64,000 nt of DNA from Circinella minor (taxonomy: Eukaryota; Mucoromycota; Mucoromycetes; Mucorales; Lichtheimiaceae), in assembly GCA_016758965.1 (NCBI GenBank), contig JAEPRB010000154.1:1-64000 (forward strand), written 5' to 3'. Below, in pieces: positions 35,101 to 48,363 of the stretch. Numbering within the stretch: position 1 is the first letter of the stretch; each line of letters starts with the position of its first letter. The notes beneath the pieces were generated by a model. That model saw nothing but the letters and a program-made list of their open reading frames with translations, made no database searches and was not told where the DNA came from. Both the position numbers and the translations under genes were made by a program.

Positions 35101-38100
35101 AGCAGCTAGATCAGGCAACTGTGTCGCACAACGTGAATTAGGTAAACTTTATGGTACTGGTCTAGGTATTACTCAAGATTATGAACGTGCCTTTGGTTTA
35201 TTTGGTCAAGCAGCTGCACAAAATGACCCAGAAGCGACATTATTGTTGGGCAGTTATTATGAAGAAGGTCGAGCTGTTAAAAAAGATTATGAGCATGCTT
35301 TACGATTATATTTAAAAGCAGGACGTTTGGGTTCATCAGTGTAAGTTTTTTTTTTTTTTTTTCGTATTGGCTGAATGATGTTATAATTTTTACTTATGTT
35401 TTTTTATTTATTTATTTTAGAGCACCATTTGCTGCAGGTCAGCTGTATCATGTATTGAATCGACATCAGGAGGCTTATGCTCAATATCGCATTGCAGCCG
35501 AAGATTCACGTTTACAAGGAGAAATGGTTGGAAAGTCAGCAACATTAATGCGTGCACGATATATTCTTAGTTATATTCCTGTCAATATGAAAAATGATGA
35601 TATGTTGGGTAATGTCACAAAAGAACAAGCCTTTATGACAATTAAACATCTTGCCATGATTGAGAAATTTGTTCCTTCATTTTATTGGTTAGGTAAAAAA
35701 AATACATTTAAATATATAAAAAAAGCAGTTTTCCAAATGATAAATAATAATAGTGAGATAATTAAACTAAAAATTACATATATTTCAAAATAAAATAAAA
35801 TAGGTGATTGCTATCAACATGGTCGTGGTACTATTATCGACTTATCACAAGCTTTAATTTGGTTTCAACTTGCAGTAGATGAAGCACAAAACGTGGATGC
35901 AATTGTTCAACTTGCCGGAATGTATGATCAAGGTATAGGTGTTCCGATTGATAAACAGCGTGCATTTGAACTTTATCGAGAAGCTGCCGAACATAATCAT
36001 GCAGAAGGCCAATATCATCTTGGTAAGTCAAGAAAAATAAATTATTATTTTTATGCACTTATATTTATTATTTTTACTCATGATCATTTATTTATTTTTT
36101 ATAAACAAAAAAAAATAATAGGTTTAGCACGTTGGCGTGGATTACATGACATGGTTGTCAACCAAATCGAGGCAACACGTTGGTTTACTCTTTCAGCCGC
36201 TCAAGGATTTGGTGAAAGTTATTGGGCCATGGGTCGAATGGCATTTGAATTAGGTGATCATCATTTAGCTCAACAGCATTGGGAACATGGTCGACAACTT
36301 GAACATCCACTTTGTATTCGTTCTTTGGCACAACTTTTGTTAAACAACAATAACAACAACAGTAACAGTAGCGGACCAGCTACCACTGATGAACAAGCAG
36401 CACAATTATTACAAGAAGCTGCCATGTTAGGCGATATTGACTCTTTGGTTGCTCTTGGACGTATTCATCATTCTAAAGCAACTCTAGCTGGTCAACAATT
36501 TTCTTCTTTAATGGCATCTTCAACAACAACTGGTTCTACGACTACAACTCCTTCATCTTCAACAAGCACTCGTCAAATAAAGAGCATTGTTCAAAATAAC
36601 AATGAAACAAACACTACTAATGTTATTAATAACACTAATAACGATCGACTCGATTGTGACAATGATATCATAGTAGATGATGATGACGAAGGTGATAATG
36701 GTCTATCCGCTGTATTATTAAAACAACAACAAGATGCATTAGAATCTGCAACACAATGTTTTGAACAAGCTGCCGTGACAGGTCATGTCGAAGCCATGTT
36801 TCTTGCTGGTCAATTATGGCATGAACAAAAACAATATGCAGCTGCCCATGAATATTATGATCGAGCCGCAAATCATGGACATTTATTATCACGTGTCATG
36901 CGTGCTCGATATCAACTTGCTGGTGGTTTAGGAGGTGTTCAAGCAGATCCAGAAGCTGCTTATCAGGTACATAGTATTTCTTTATTAACAAAAAATTACA
37001 ACTTTAAACTTTTATACCTATATTATTTTGATTGCAAAAGAAAATGCATTTATATAAAATAAAATAATAATGACGAACATGTTCTCTATATAATGATTAT
37101 TCATAATTTTTTTTTCATAGGAACTGATGGAATGCGCACAAATGGAAAATGGTGTTGAAGCTTATCATTCCATTGGACAATGTTATGAACTTGGTCTAGG
37201 TATTCAACAAGATTATCAAAAAGCATTTGAATGGTATGTTCGATCCGCTGAGTCTACCGGTGACGCAGAAGCTCTTGTATGTATTGGACGACTTTTTGCC
37301 AATCGATTAATACAACATCCACAACAACATGCTGATATGGAAGCCATGAAATGGTTTAAACTTGCTTGTATTTATGACAATCATGTAAAAGCACATTATC
37401 AACTTGGCATGTATTATTTACAAGGCATTCAAAATAACAATAATGAACAACAACAACAAATTACAACAGAATACTTATTAACACCCAGTCGATATACTGC
37501 ATTACAACATTTTGAACAAGCAGCCAAACAACAAGATCGTGATGCCATGTTTCAACTTGCCAATTTATTTTTTGATTTGGATCCTTCGGATGCTATTCAA
37601 TGGATGGATCGCGCAGCTCAATTAGGCTCCCCAGATGCTTTACGTGAATTAGGCAAATTATATTATACCGGTCAAATGGTTGAACAAGACTTTGAACGTG
37701 CTTTTGATTTATTTTTACAAGCTGCTCAATTGGATGATTCCGATGCTGCCATGTTAGTAGGCAAGTTCTATGAGCATGGTATTAGTATACCATCAGATTC
37801 AGATCAAGCTCGCTATTGGTATGAATTGGCTATTCAAGCAGGCCATGGATATGTTGCAGAATTAACCCTTGGTTTATTACTACATCGATCCTCCGTATCA
37901 TCTGATGACAATGAAAATGAGATAGAAAATCAAGAAGAAACTCAGGAAGATTTACAACATCAACGAGAAGCTTATTTACTGTTCCGTGCAGCAAGTTCAC
38001 ATGCATATACCACAGAACAACGAATCACACCTGATATCATGATTGCTCTCTATCATTTACATGGATGGGGTAATGCAATTGTTCAAGAAGAACCTGCCAT

Positions 38101-38410
38101 GGTAACATTATTAGCTTATGCTCGCGCAGGTCAGGCTCGTGTTTATTATCAAGTTGCAAGATGTTATGAAACGGGTCTTGGTGTTCAACGTGATTTATCT
38201 GAAGCATTTCACTGGTATAGTCAACTGGAACCCTTTGCTTTTTTGAATCGACAAGAACCAACAGAAGATAATATTGATGAAGAATTAGATCAAGATGTAA
38301 CACGTGCTTTATTACGACTTGCTGAATTTTATCGTCATGGATGGAGAACAGTGAGAAATGTTGATAAAGCAAATCAATTAATACAACTTGTTTCTGAACG
38401 AACGTTATGA
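32133..38410 (+). CDS. Giant Sel1-repeat scaffold protein
   Basis: Eight exons: 32133-33385, 33548-33743, 33828-34709, 34787-35340, 35421-35692, 35804-36022, 36122-36966 and 37121-38410; 1,836 residues. The start MGNNQSRQ fits an N-myristoylation signal (Gly2, Ser6), suggesting membrane attachment. About 280 residues of Ser/Thr/Asn/Gln-rich disorder follow, with an RRSRSPPHYS patch. The rest is an array of roughly 30 or more Sel1-like repeats (about 36 residues each), such as LGHMYEEGIGVKQSNRTAAI, VGECYEHGHGIETNHTTALE, LGKLYGTGLGITQDYERAFG and IGQCYELGLGIQQDYQKAFE. A low-complexity insert interrupts the array at about 36340-36720. Sel1 arrays are alpha-solenoids for protein binding, as in Chs4/Skt5 and Hrd3. 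This is far longer than those and lacks a C-terminal CaaX box (ends SERTL). Confidence 0.9.
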
Positions 38411-39255
38411 TCCACTGTTTCATCCCCCTTCTAACTATCTTTTTCTTCTCTTTTTTATTAACTTTACATTTTTTTTTTTACATATTTATTACGTATATAT
38501 CATTATCATTCATATCATCATACATTATTATTATTATATGCCAAATATCCTTTTCTTTTTATTATTCATTTTATATATGCTATATTCCTCTTTTTACCCC
38601 TATTTATCTTTACCTATGAATAGCCTTTTCTTTTTCTTTTTTTTATTATGTATAAACAAATCTCATTCTCCCCCACTCCTCTCTCTCTCCAAAGTCTATA
38701 TTTTTTTTTCTTTACGTACATTTTATTATACAATAACATCCCATCTCTCTTTTTTTTTCTTTGTATATAAGAACCCTTCTCATAACTTTATATATGAATA
38801 TATTAACTTTATTTTATTTTTACTCATCCAATTTTTCCTTTGTTTGAAAAAAATAAAAAATAAATTAACCTTTGCACAAAAACTGAAACTATAAAATTTT
38901 ATTTACTAATATATATATATATGAAGAGAGAGAGAGAGAAATAGAAGAGAACTGGAAAAAAAATGAACTTGATAAGAGCTTGTATTTACATAATTTAAAA
39001 TGAACGTAAAAAAAAAGAGTGAGAGTATAACAGACAGGGTGTATATAAAATGTGTCGGGACAAAAATAAAAATGAAGAGGAAACAAACGATAAAGATGAT
39101 AGAATAGAACGATAATGAAAAAAAAAGAGATATATTCTTTTTTTTAAAAGAAATCGATGAAGCGTGCTTAGTAATGAGGAATAATATAAGAAGTTATTGA
39201 TAAACATACACCAGAAAAATGGGAGTATTTGTGCATCTAAATGGAGCTGAAAGAA
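38411..39255. other. Convergent intergenic region
   Basis: T/C-rich 3' flank of the Sel1 gene passing into A/G-rich sequence, the 3' flank of the bZIP gene on the other strand; the composition switch is near 38850-38930. A (GA)n patch lies at 38924-38940. No gene seen. Confidence 0.5.
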
Positions 39256-41302
39256 TTAATCACGACGGCCACCAATTTTAATAGTCTTGAGACTTGGGAA
39301 TGCTACCTTTTTACGAGATAATGATGGACCTGAAATTGATGGTATTGAAGAACCTGGAAGACCTAAAAATGATCTTTGTTGTTGTGCTGAAATTTTTGTA
39401 AAACTATTACGTTTAAGAACTGAAGCAATCATAGGTAATCGTTCGGGATGATGAAGTACAGTATTACTGACTGTAACATAGGCTGACATGGTGGAAATTT
39501 GCCGTTGTAAATTGGCCTTGGACCGTTTCTTCTCTTTCTTTTCTTCGGCCTTTCTTGCATTACGACGACCATATGCATGATAACACACTACAAATTTATG
39601 ATAAACTTGTTCATGAGATAATCCGCACATACGCCAAAAAGCATAATGAAGATAATTATCTCTCATGTATGCTTCGACCTTGGCTCGCTCATCATCTTCT
39701 TCTTGTTCTCCTCCTTCTTCACAAGTGAATGGGATGTTGCTTTCTTTCATATGCTCCTTTTCGTCCTGACTATTATAACTACCCCGACGTCGATTTCCTG
39801 AAGCAGTAATCACTCCACTGTTGTTATTCCCCGAATTGAATGCCTGTTGCATCCATTCATGCTGACCAAGCAAATCAAGTGTCTTGTTATCACTGAATGA
39901 AACGTCCAAAGTACTTGTATAATATGCGATATAATGTAATGAAAACGTATGTCGAACAATCATGGACATAAGAGCCGGTACAAATAATGGATATGCCTTG
40001 ATTAATTCTTTTGGTTTCAAAACAATATTTCCATCTTGATCTCGTTCATGATCTTCAGGTAATGCTTCTCCTTCTTCTCCTCCATCACATAATAATTTAT
40101 CGGTTAATATTTGTGAAAAATCAAAATCTGGAATGGCTGCATGAGCCAAATGGGTATCACCGTTAAAATCAAATAAACTAAATTGATCTAAATCCAATGG
40201 TGGGAATGTTGTTGCTATTGTTTCAGGTGGTGACGAAGTTGAATTGTTATCAGAAGATACTGAAGTGGTACCAGGTGGGGTTGGAATCATGGTGCGCCAA
40301 TATTGTAATTCTTGAAATAATTCTTGATTAGTTTTCTCTAATTTATTATTAACCAATTTAAGTTGTTCTATCTCTTTATCTTGTTCTTCCACTTGAGATT
40401 CTAACTGTTCAATATATTCTATTGTGTGATTATAAATTATATAGTATATTACATTACCGGAGCAACAGCCCGACATAATTTTTTTTTAAAAAAAATGTTA
40501 ATTTTCAGGTTTCATTTAAAAAATTACAAAATTAGGTTTTCGAAGTACATATGCTTTCCGAAACAAAAGAAAAAGAAAAATTCAATTACAAACCTTTTCG
40601 TCGTACGCGAAAGTTACGTGCAGATATCTTGTTTCGTAATTGACGACGCTGTTTAGATGATAACTTTTTTGATTCCATTGCACCCTCATCAGAATCCTCA
40701 TCATCGGATGATTGTGAACGAATTTTTTTCTTTTTTTTATAAGCGTTCTGTGGTACTTCAGTAACAAAAATAGGTTCTTTCATCCGGTTGGCTTGTCTTC
40801 TTTGTGTCGATTTGGTAACTTTACGAGCTGTTGAAGGAGGTGATGGGTTGGAATTCACCATGGTAATATGTGTATCATTTGATTGGAAGAATGAAATCAT
40901 TTGTTGTTGCTGTTGTTGTTGCTGAGTAACTGAATACTGCTGCTCTGATTGGTTCTTTATATGCTGTGGGGGAGTGGAAGGCGTTGGGTCCGTATTAAAT
41001 TGTTGAATTTCAAACATTGGCATCTCAGTTACATCCGTCATTGAAGTACTAGTAGTAGCAAGAGGAGGGTTTTCATTGAGCAAAAAAGCCTCGGCTTCCA
41101 TCAAAAACTTTGTAATATCATTATCATCTTGATTTTGAGGACTTAAAGAAGAAGAAGATATCATGAAATTGTTTGTATTACTATTTTCATTGCTATTAGA
41201 ACTATCGACAGTTCCTACATTCTCATTACCATTGTTCAACAATGTATTATTGTCATTTATATTGGTTTGCATTGACGAATTGAATAAGTTTGTAAAGTCC
41301 AT
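39256..41302 (-). CDS. bZIP transcription factor
   Basis: Two minus-strand exons, 41302-40594 and 40418-39256, separated by a 175-nt intron with a GTTTGT donor that splits the basic region from the zipper (junction codon Glu); 623 residues. Basic region: KQRRQLRNKISARNFRVRRK, residues about 217-236, of the fungal NKxSARNFRVRRKEY class. The zipper EYIEQLESQVEEQDKEIEQL then KLVNNKLEKTNQEL has heptad Leu. The N-terminus is Asn/Ser/Gln-rich (probable activation region) with a KKKKKIRSQSSDDEDSDE nuclear signal/CK2-like patch. The C-terminal half has a conserved-looking block, LKPKELIKAYPLFVPALMSM and YMRDNYLHYAFWRMCGLSHE, and ends in a Ser/Arg-rich tail. It is a sequence-specific DNA-binding regulator; its targets cannot be read here. 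Confidence 0.9.
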
Positions 41303-43485
41303 GACGTCTTTTAAAGAGAAAAGAAAAAAGAAGTGAAGAAGAAGAAGAAGAAGAAGAAAGAAGACCTGGGAGAAGAGAGAGAGGGAAGGGTAAGATTCGG
41401 GTATTGCATTTTTCCTTATGCACTTTTTAATGCTTTGGAAACTGGACTAAGAGTGGCTGACGATATTTACCAAAAAGGAAAAATTATTGCGTATTCTCGT
41501 TTACGAAAAAGGAAATCAATTTGGGTTCGATCGACCGACCCCCTCAAGTGAAAAAGGAAGCTTAATTACATAAGCTAACAGGTTGAGTCAAAAAATATAT
41601 ATATACATCCAATTTTTTTTTTATCTGTAATCAGTTCTTTTTTCTTTTCTCTTCTTTAAAAGTATAGGTTGGGAAACTTTATTGTTTTGATATTAGAAAT
41701 ATTACGTATTTAATAATAGTCGAATGAATATTTTGTACAATTGGTTTAACAAAATCAATCTATTGTATATAAATATCCAGTTTTGTATGAGCAAAAAAAA
41801 AAAAAGAGATATGATACACATCTTTTTTTATACAGTATATCAGAAGTATTACAGTAATATTATCGACAAGTCGTTCGCATGTAAAGCTCCTTTTAGACTT
41901 ATAAAATAAAAATAAATAAAAAATAAATCACATGGGACACACAAATGTGTATTTATATTCGATAAGTTGGTTCTCTTTTTTTTTAACCCCATTCGTTATT
42001 TATTACCTCTAATTTTTACCAGTTCACTAAAAAAAACACGGACAATTATCATTATCAGGCAAAAATATTTCCCCTTCCCTGTTCTAAATGAGGTCGCGTG
42101 TTCTAATCATTTAAATTAGTGCTCCAAACTAAAAAAAAAAAAAAAATTAACTTGTTCCTCCCCCTTCCTCACGACATATATAATCAGAATTCATGAAAAC
42201 GGTCCTTGTTTGTATTATGGTCCAACGAATAATTTACAAGCTGTGAAATATTGCGTGAATTCCGATACAATAATATTATAGTTTAAAAGTGAAAAAAAAG
42301 AGTAGGGTTCTATTTTAGAATATTTATTAGGTAAGGCAACAACACCAAACTTCATTTGTATTCTAATAATAGAAAAGGGTCCCAGTTTCCTAGTTCCCAT
42401 AATTTATTGTTAACAATTCTGTATATATAGTAACAAGGGAGAGTTTTTTTTTTAATCAAATCTACTTGCTTTATTTTTCCTTATTTTTCATATATCAATT
42501 TATAAGTACGTATCCCACTCATTAACAGAATTATGAATTAAAAATTGTTAATATAAATCTTTTAACTAAAATAGAACTTTTACATACAACTATACTGCGC
42601 TTTTTTTTAAAAATAAAAAAAATAAAATGATGAACAGATAAAATATATATTGAATAAAACGAACAGATTGTCGGAGAAAAGAATTAACCAGATCTGGTGC
42701 ACCTTTTTAAATTATAAATGAGAGAGATTCTATATTTCTTTTATATGCATCAGTCACCTTTTGGTATCCAATACAGACATCCTATATTCTACCCTTGTCA
42801 AATCTCGCTTTTTTTGCACCCTATAGAGAGATACTACACTAACGCCATTGATTTAAAAAAAGTTACATTTGTTCTTTTTTTTCACAATTTTTACGCGACA
42901 TTATGTTACTATGACTACGTAAAGAATCGCGTTTGTTTCTCTATTAAAGAAAAGCGTTGTTAAGCAACTTATTGTCATGGTAAAGGAATGATATACCTTA
43001 ATCTTAGTTTGACACGAAAAGTCGCGATCAATACTTTTGCAGATCTTGGTCGAGTTTTTTTTTTTTTTTTGACTCGACCCTCTTATTTTCACCTGCTAAA
43101 TGCCGATCATTTTCATTGCTAAGGATCCACTCAAAATGTAGATCGCTATTGTTATTACCGTTGGTGAATTAAAAAGAAGGATAAGTCATTCTGTATTATT
43201 TTTTATCTTTTATATATCTTTTCAAAAAGGATCCCCATTCATAATATAACGATAGAAAAGTAGTTTGAAAAGTATATTTTTATATAACAGTAATATCATT
43301 TGGATTCACCAGTCTATATCACAGAGCCCTTATGTGGTAAATTCTGTAGTTAGCCTTTCTTGACTTATTCTTTCTACGTTCCTTTTTACACTTTTTTCTT
43401 TTCTCCCAACAATCAAGTTAAATAAATTTTTATTTTCTTTTCACATTTTTTTGTACCCTTTCTTATCAACAATACGAAAAAAGAA
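41303..43485. other. 2.2-kb gene-free region upstream of the bZIP gene
   Basis: The first 40 bases after 41302 are a GAA-rich patch (bZIP leader on the other strand). The rest is AT-rich with only short frames of low-complexity composition. A short hairpin with a T-loop is at 43048-43079. No gene is supported. Confidence 0.45.
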
Positions 43486-44930
43486 ATGGAGTAAGTACTA
43501 TTCTTCTTCTTTTTCCTTTGTATGCTCCTTTACTTCTTTTTTTTTTTACTTTATTCCTATTATTTATTATACTCCTACTTTCCTTTGACTGTTATTTTTG
43601 TCTTTCTCCATTTAGTCAAATGACTAATAACATTCAACGGCGATAGTTACTGCAAACCATTTAAGTACAAGTTTTAATAATACTTATTATTTTTACTACA
43701 ATGGCCGTCCATCATGTTGCTAATTTAAAAAATAACTCTTTATTTTTTACTATAGCTGTTTGGTCTTTCCGTGTTCCCTTGGAACCGTGAGTTCATAAAC
43801 TTATCACCAGTAGATCTTCAAGCACTACAATTATGGCCTTTTGAGTTTTGCTGGCTTTATCCCTTTAGCTTGATAAAGCATGCGGTGTCTCATATATTCA
43901 ATGGTGAACTTCTGATCTGTTTTACATTATTATAACGGCTGACCACCTCCCATAACTAGTTATAGATAAGGTTTTCCCAAGGTGTCAAGATGAGTTCGAA
44001 TACCGAGAATGTAACTACTTACTGTATTGGGCCTATATTGGTGCAGTTGCTGCATGAAATCTTTTTTAACCGCGTATATATTTCAAACCTTAATTGAAAT
44101 CAATTGGTGACTAGATGAAGTAAACCATGAATGGGGGTTTTTTTTAAAACTTTGACTTCATACATTATGTACAAGTTGACGATATAGTACGTCCAAGAGA
44201 ACGAGCGTATCAAACCAATCACTACAAACCGTTGAAGGTAATGATGGAGTGAGAAAAAGAAAAAAGCAAAAGCATAATTGATTATTTTTGTTTCGACAAA
44301 ATATTTTACTTATAATTACCATTTACGTTAGATATACGAATGGAGAAATCCTTATAAATACAGCTCGTTCTCGTTGGTGCTTACAATAAATAGATCAATG
44401 ACAAGCCAACGCTTCAAACATGAAAACAAACAATAAATACGGTTTAAGGCCATTATTTTTCTCAACAAGTTTGAAATTTTAAAAAGGCGTGTACTACATG
44501 TTTTTGAGAGTCAATACGAAAAAAGGATAAAGGTAAATATCTTTATTATTATCTTCAAATTGATATGTGAATTTATTTAGAATTATCTTGTATTGCTATG
44601 GAAACATTTAATTTACAAAGACACTACTTACTACTCAATAGATACCTTATTCCCTTTATCAAAATTACGAACAGTCTTCGAATGTTTGTGACAACTGTAT
44701 GTCGTTATGGGTGAGTAATAATACATTTTTTTTAATGAAACTTTCCATTATATCAGCTGGTTTTATGATGCTATCTCAAATGACATGTAATTGCTTTTAT
44801 TAAAAAGAATAATATTGATATTATTTTATCGCACCTCGAACTAATATATAGATATCCTGGTTGGTTTGACCTTGGTGTATGACGATCCTATGAGCCACAA
44901 AGAACAAGGTAGATGACAAGACCGGTTATT
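43486..44930 (+). pseudogene. Possible decayed multi-exon gene, family unrecognised
   Basis: The region looks like a broken gene rather than spacer. An ATG at 43486 followed by a good donor (GA|GTAAGT) and acceptor (TTTAG at 43616) gives MDQMTNNIQRR and then a stop. Later protein-like stretches occur between stops: LFGLSVFPWNREFINLSPVD and LQALQLWPFEFCWLYPFSLI (about 43756-43880), VFPRCQDEFEYRECNYLLYW (about 43972-44034), and METFNLQRHYLLLNRYLIPF with TNSLRMFVTTVCRYG (about 44597-44710), after which a clean donor/acceptor pair would add YPGWFDLGV and a stop. In some places a second frame is also open, so the reading is uncertain. I cannot name the family; hydrophobic and aromatic content suggests a membrane protein. 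The 29-bp tandem repeats start where this reading fades. Confidence 0.35.
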
Positions 44931-45076
44931 TAACAAAGTAGCTGACAAGGTTGGCAATCCAACAAGGTAGGTAACAAGGTAAGTGGTTCAACAAAGTAGG
45001 TAACAAGGTAAGTGGTCCAACAGGTAGGTAACGAGGTAAGTGGTTAGACAAGGTATGTGAAAAGGCTGGCGATCGG
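44903..45076 (+). repeat. 29-bp tandem repeat, six units
   Basis: Six consecutive units of exactly 29 bases starting at 44903, 44932, 44961, 44990, 45019 and 45048. The consensus begins AACAAGGTAGGTAACAAGG and ends TAAGTGGTT. The central two units are nearly identical; the outer ones diverge. Unit length is conserved despite substitutions. Confidence 0.88.
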
Positions 45077-45084
45077 AAAAAAAA

Positions 45085-45475
45085 GTGAGTGAGAGCGTGA
45101 GTGAAAGAGTGGAAGGCAATGGGTGGAAGTAAGTGATTGGAAGTAAAAGAGTGGAAGGCAATAATGGAATTGAAGGATTGGAAGTGAAGGGGTGCGAGTC
45201 AGTGGAAGCTAATGGGTGTAATCGAAGGAGCGGGAGTGGTGTGAATGAAGGAGTGAAGGTGAATGCGTGTAAATGAAGGAAAGGAATCAAATAGATGGAA
45301 TTGAAAGAGTGTTAGTAAAGAGCTGCGAGTGAGTGGAAGCTAATGGCTGTAAGTGAATGAGTGGAATGGAGTGGAAATTAATGCGTGGAAATGAATGCGT
45401 GTGAGCGAAGGAGTGTGAGTGAAACAGTGGAAGTGAATGGGTGGAAGTGAAAGAGTGGAGGTGGAGAAGCTAGAA
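45085..45475 (+). repeat. Degenerate GTGGAAGTGAATG-type minisatellite
   Basis: About 390 bases of short imperfect repeats on a theme of GAGTGGAAGTGAATGGGTG, with units of about 11-22 bases. The plus strand is almost free of C (purine plus T). It follows the 29-bp block after a few bases. The open frame on the minus strand here (Leu/Pro/Thr/His-rich) is only the translation of these repeats. Confidence 0.8.
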
Positions 45476-48363
45476 TGAAGGAGTACGTATGGTGATGTGC
45501 TTTCTTCTATTTGTTAGTGTCTGTTCTCTGTTAGGTTAACAATACTAGGTTTGGTACGAAAGGTTGTTACTGTAGTTAATAGCCGAGTCATGATAGCTGT
45601 AACAAGCTTCTATGGCGATGTTTATTCTATTTTTCTTCTATATATATATATTAAAAAACAACCATAGTGTGGTTGTTAAAATGGGGTCAAGGAAATGGGG
45701 ATGTTTAAGAAGCTCAAGAGCAAGCAAGATTACTCCTCTTCATTTGGCGGTGGATTGAAGAATGATTGATAAATCGAGGTAAGACAAAATAGGTTGTTAA
45801 AATAATTTGATGAACAAACTTTCAATTTTTGTATGTATATATGTTTATTTTCCGCTCTATTTTTTTCTTTTTATTACAGTGTTGAAGAAACAAGGTATTT
45901 GAATCGAAGGATAACGTGTTGTGATTATATAAATCGTAGAATGCTTTACTTTAGTTTGTTCTACTTCTTATATCATAATATATAGATACGATTAAAAACA
46001 AGACAAACAGAAAACTGTATTTGGTTGGGGTAAGGGTTGGGATATGATATACGACGAACAATTGGAGGGCAAGCGATACAGTCTTCTTCGATTCGGTATC
46101 TACGCTATAATATAATTGATGACATGACAATCATAATAATACAAACTGAAGGAATGATTTTCACCGTTTGCTACTATATACTATTAATAATGTTTATATA
46201 AAAATTTTACTTTTTTTTAACTTAGTGGATACAATAAATAAGATCCATAAAACAAACCATTACCAAAGGATTGCATCAAACCAATGGGCATAAAAAAAAA
46301 GGTGTGTGGGAAGAACTACATTGTAGTTGTTGAAATTATATACTAACACTTTCTTTTATGTTTTTTCTTTAGTGCAATTCAAATATCAATCGACTACGTA
46401 CTGTAAACTGATCAAGTGCTAACATTTGACAATATGGACGAAGTACGTATTAAGGAGGATTACTGTAGCTAAATAGTGATCACAAGATGGTATGCTTAAT
46501 TTCCTAATGATGAAGGAAATCCAAAGGAGCGAAAAATACTGTATAAAAGCAATGGATTATTAAGGGTTTTCTTTCTTATATGAATATAAAAGAAATATCG
46601 ATTATATATGGAACGGGAATCGAATGGCAGAATATACTATTGTTGCTATGGAACCAACGCAGCTTTTTTTTTGGGTGGGGTTCTGCTTTGTAATAAGTCA
46701 AACATACATTGGTGAAGAAGACAAACATGATGAAAACGAATAATTCTATTATTATTATTAATTAATAAATTGCGACGATGGCGGACTAAATATGATGTAT
46801 TCTTTGGAGAACAACTTTCGAGCATTAATCTTTTCTTCCTTACCAATAAAAATACTTATCAAAGCTGTCCAAAAAAAATGTTATATCTGATATCATTAAT
46901 GTCTTTGAGAGTTTGGTTACTGTTTTTTATTTCTTAAAAAATAAATATATCAAAGTTGCACAACATACCCGAAAGAGTGTTTAGATTAGTTGTTCCTAGT
47001 TCTCATAATTATTTGTTCTTGTGATGAGGCACTCTATGAAAAATGCTTTGTCTTCTCAATATTATGTTTTTCTTCCACTAGTTTAACTTTTTTCTCTATT
47101 GGGAAAATTTTTCAATTATTACAGATTCTCTTTTTTATATATACTTATTGATGTATCTATACGTGCGTAATATATTATTAGAAAGCTGACCACGTGCCCT
47201 CAAGTGGCGGCTACTATAATCTTTCATTCTATTCAACACAAAAATCTTTAAACCTTGACTTCTTTTCTTTATAATAATAATGTAAAACTATAACTTAAAA
47301 CAACTAAGCTACATTTATATATAAGCTGTCATCTTTCTTTAAAAAAAACGTTTTTTGTACGGCTTAATCTAACCATATGTAACCTTATGTACAGTATGTT
47401 CTGCAGTTGTCACATAAAAAATTGTATACTTTACGTGTTATAATCATATGATATTTAATGTGCTTTTATTTTTCTTAAGTATAATAATAAATAGAATCTC
47501 ATTATGTATATACTAAATATTGCTATGCATATAAAAATCCGGCTATTTTGAATTTAGAGTATTATTAGCTGTCAAGTAAATAGTTAAAGCATCATCAGTT
47601 CTGACTTGTCCATATATATATTTATAATATAATTTACTTTTTTCAACTTGAAAAGTATCTATTATTATATAGCCATCTTGTCCTGATAATTGTATATTTA
47701 CAAGTATACATAAAAAATTAATAAGGGAGAAAATAAATAATAAAATAATCTCTAAAACTTTTGTAAGTAGTTAAAATTTGCATAATAAAAAACAAATCTA
47801 CTCCCCTCTCCTTTTTAAATAGTTAATAAAAGAAAAGCGTTATACAGTATTAAATAAATAGAGTCGACAAAAACATTAATATTCATTTAACAATACTAAA
47901 AAAACTAATATATTTAAATATCATAACTTCATAGTAACAAATAGTAACAAATAGAAGAAATCGGTGATAATTGAAAAAGGGAAACAAATCGCTGTTCTAA
48001 CTTTTTTTTTTATTTTTTTGCTTGCTCGAATAAAGCAACTTTGACTAAAAAAAACCGCGTCTTTTTGTGTGTGTATATATGTCTATTTGAGAGTCTATTA
48101 TTCCTTTATTATTATCCTTTTGGTGAGTTCTTTTTCTCCCTTTCTTTTTTTTTTCAAAGTTTTGTTGAAAAGACAAAAAAAAAAACTCGTAATGTTAAAA
48201 TAATATTTATTTTGATTTATAATCTCATTATTTATATATTCTATTTTTTTCAACTTTTGCTATATATTTAACAAGCAGCTTATTCAAACTCTCTTGACAT
48301 AACTTTTTATTATTATTATTATTATTTCTAAAAAAAAAAGAAACACTCGAGGTTTTTTTTTAT
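45476..48363. other. Gene-poor stretch with possible remnants, then Ctk1 promoter
   Basis: No intact gene is seen on either strand. Scattered short frames near 45680-45760, 46020-46110 and 46620-46700 have mixed composition between stops and may be further remnants, but none is recognisable. From about 46900 the DNA is AT-rich spacer. An E-box CACGTG lies at 47191-47196. T-rich leader sequence precedes the kinase gene at 48364. Confidence 0.4.

Noticed and set aside
44988..45290. 100-residue minus-strand open frame rich in Leu, Pro, Thr and His
   Set aside because: It is the translation of the degenerate minisatellite on the opposite strand; periodic composition, no start context.
47191..47196. 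CACGTG E-box as a regulatory site
   Set aside because: A six-base match in a 64-kb window is expected by chance and it is over 1 kb from the nearest start codon.
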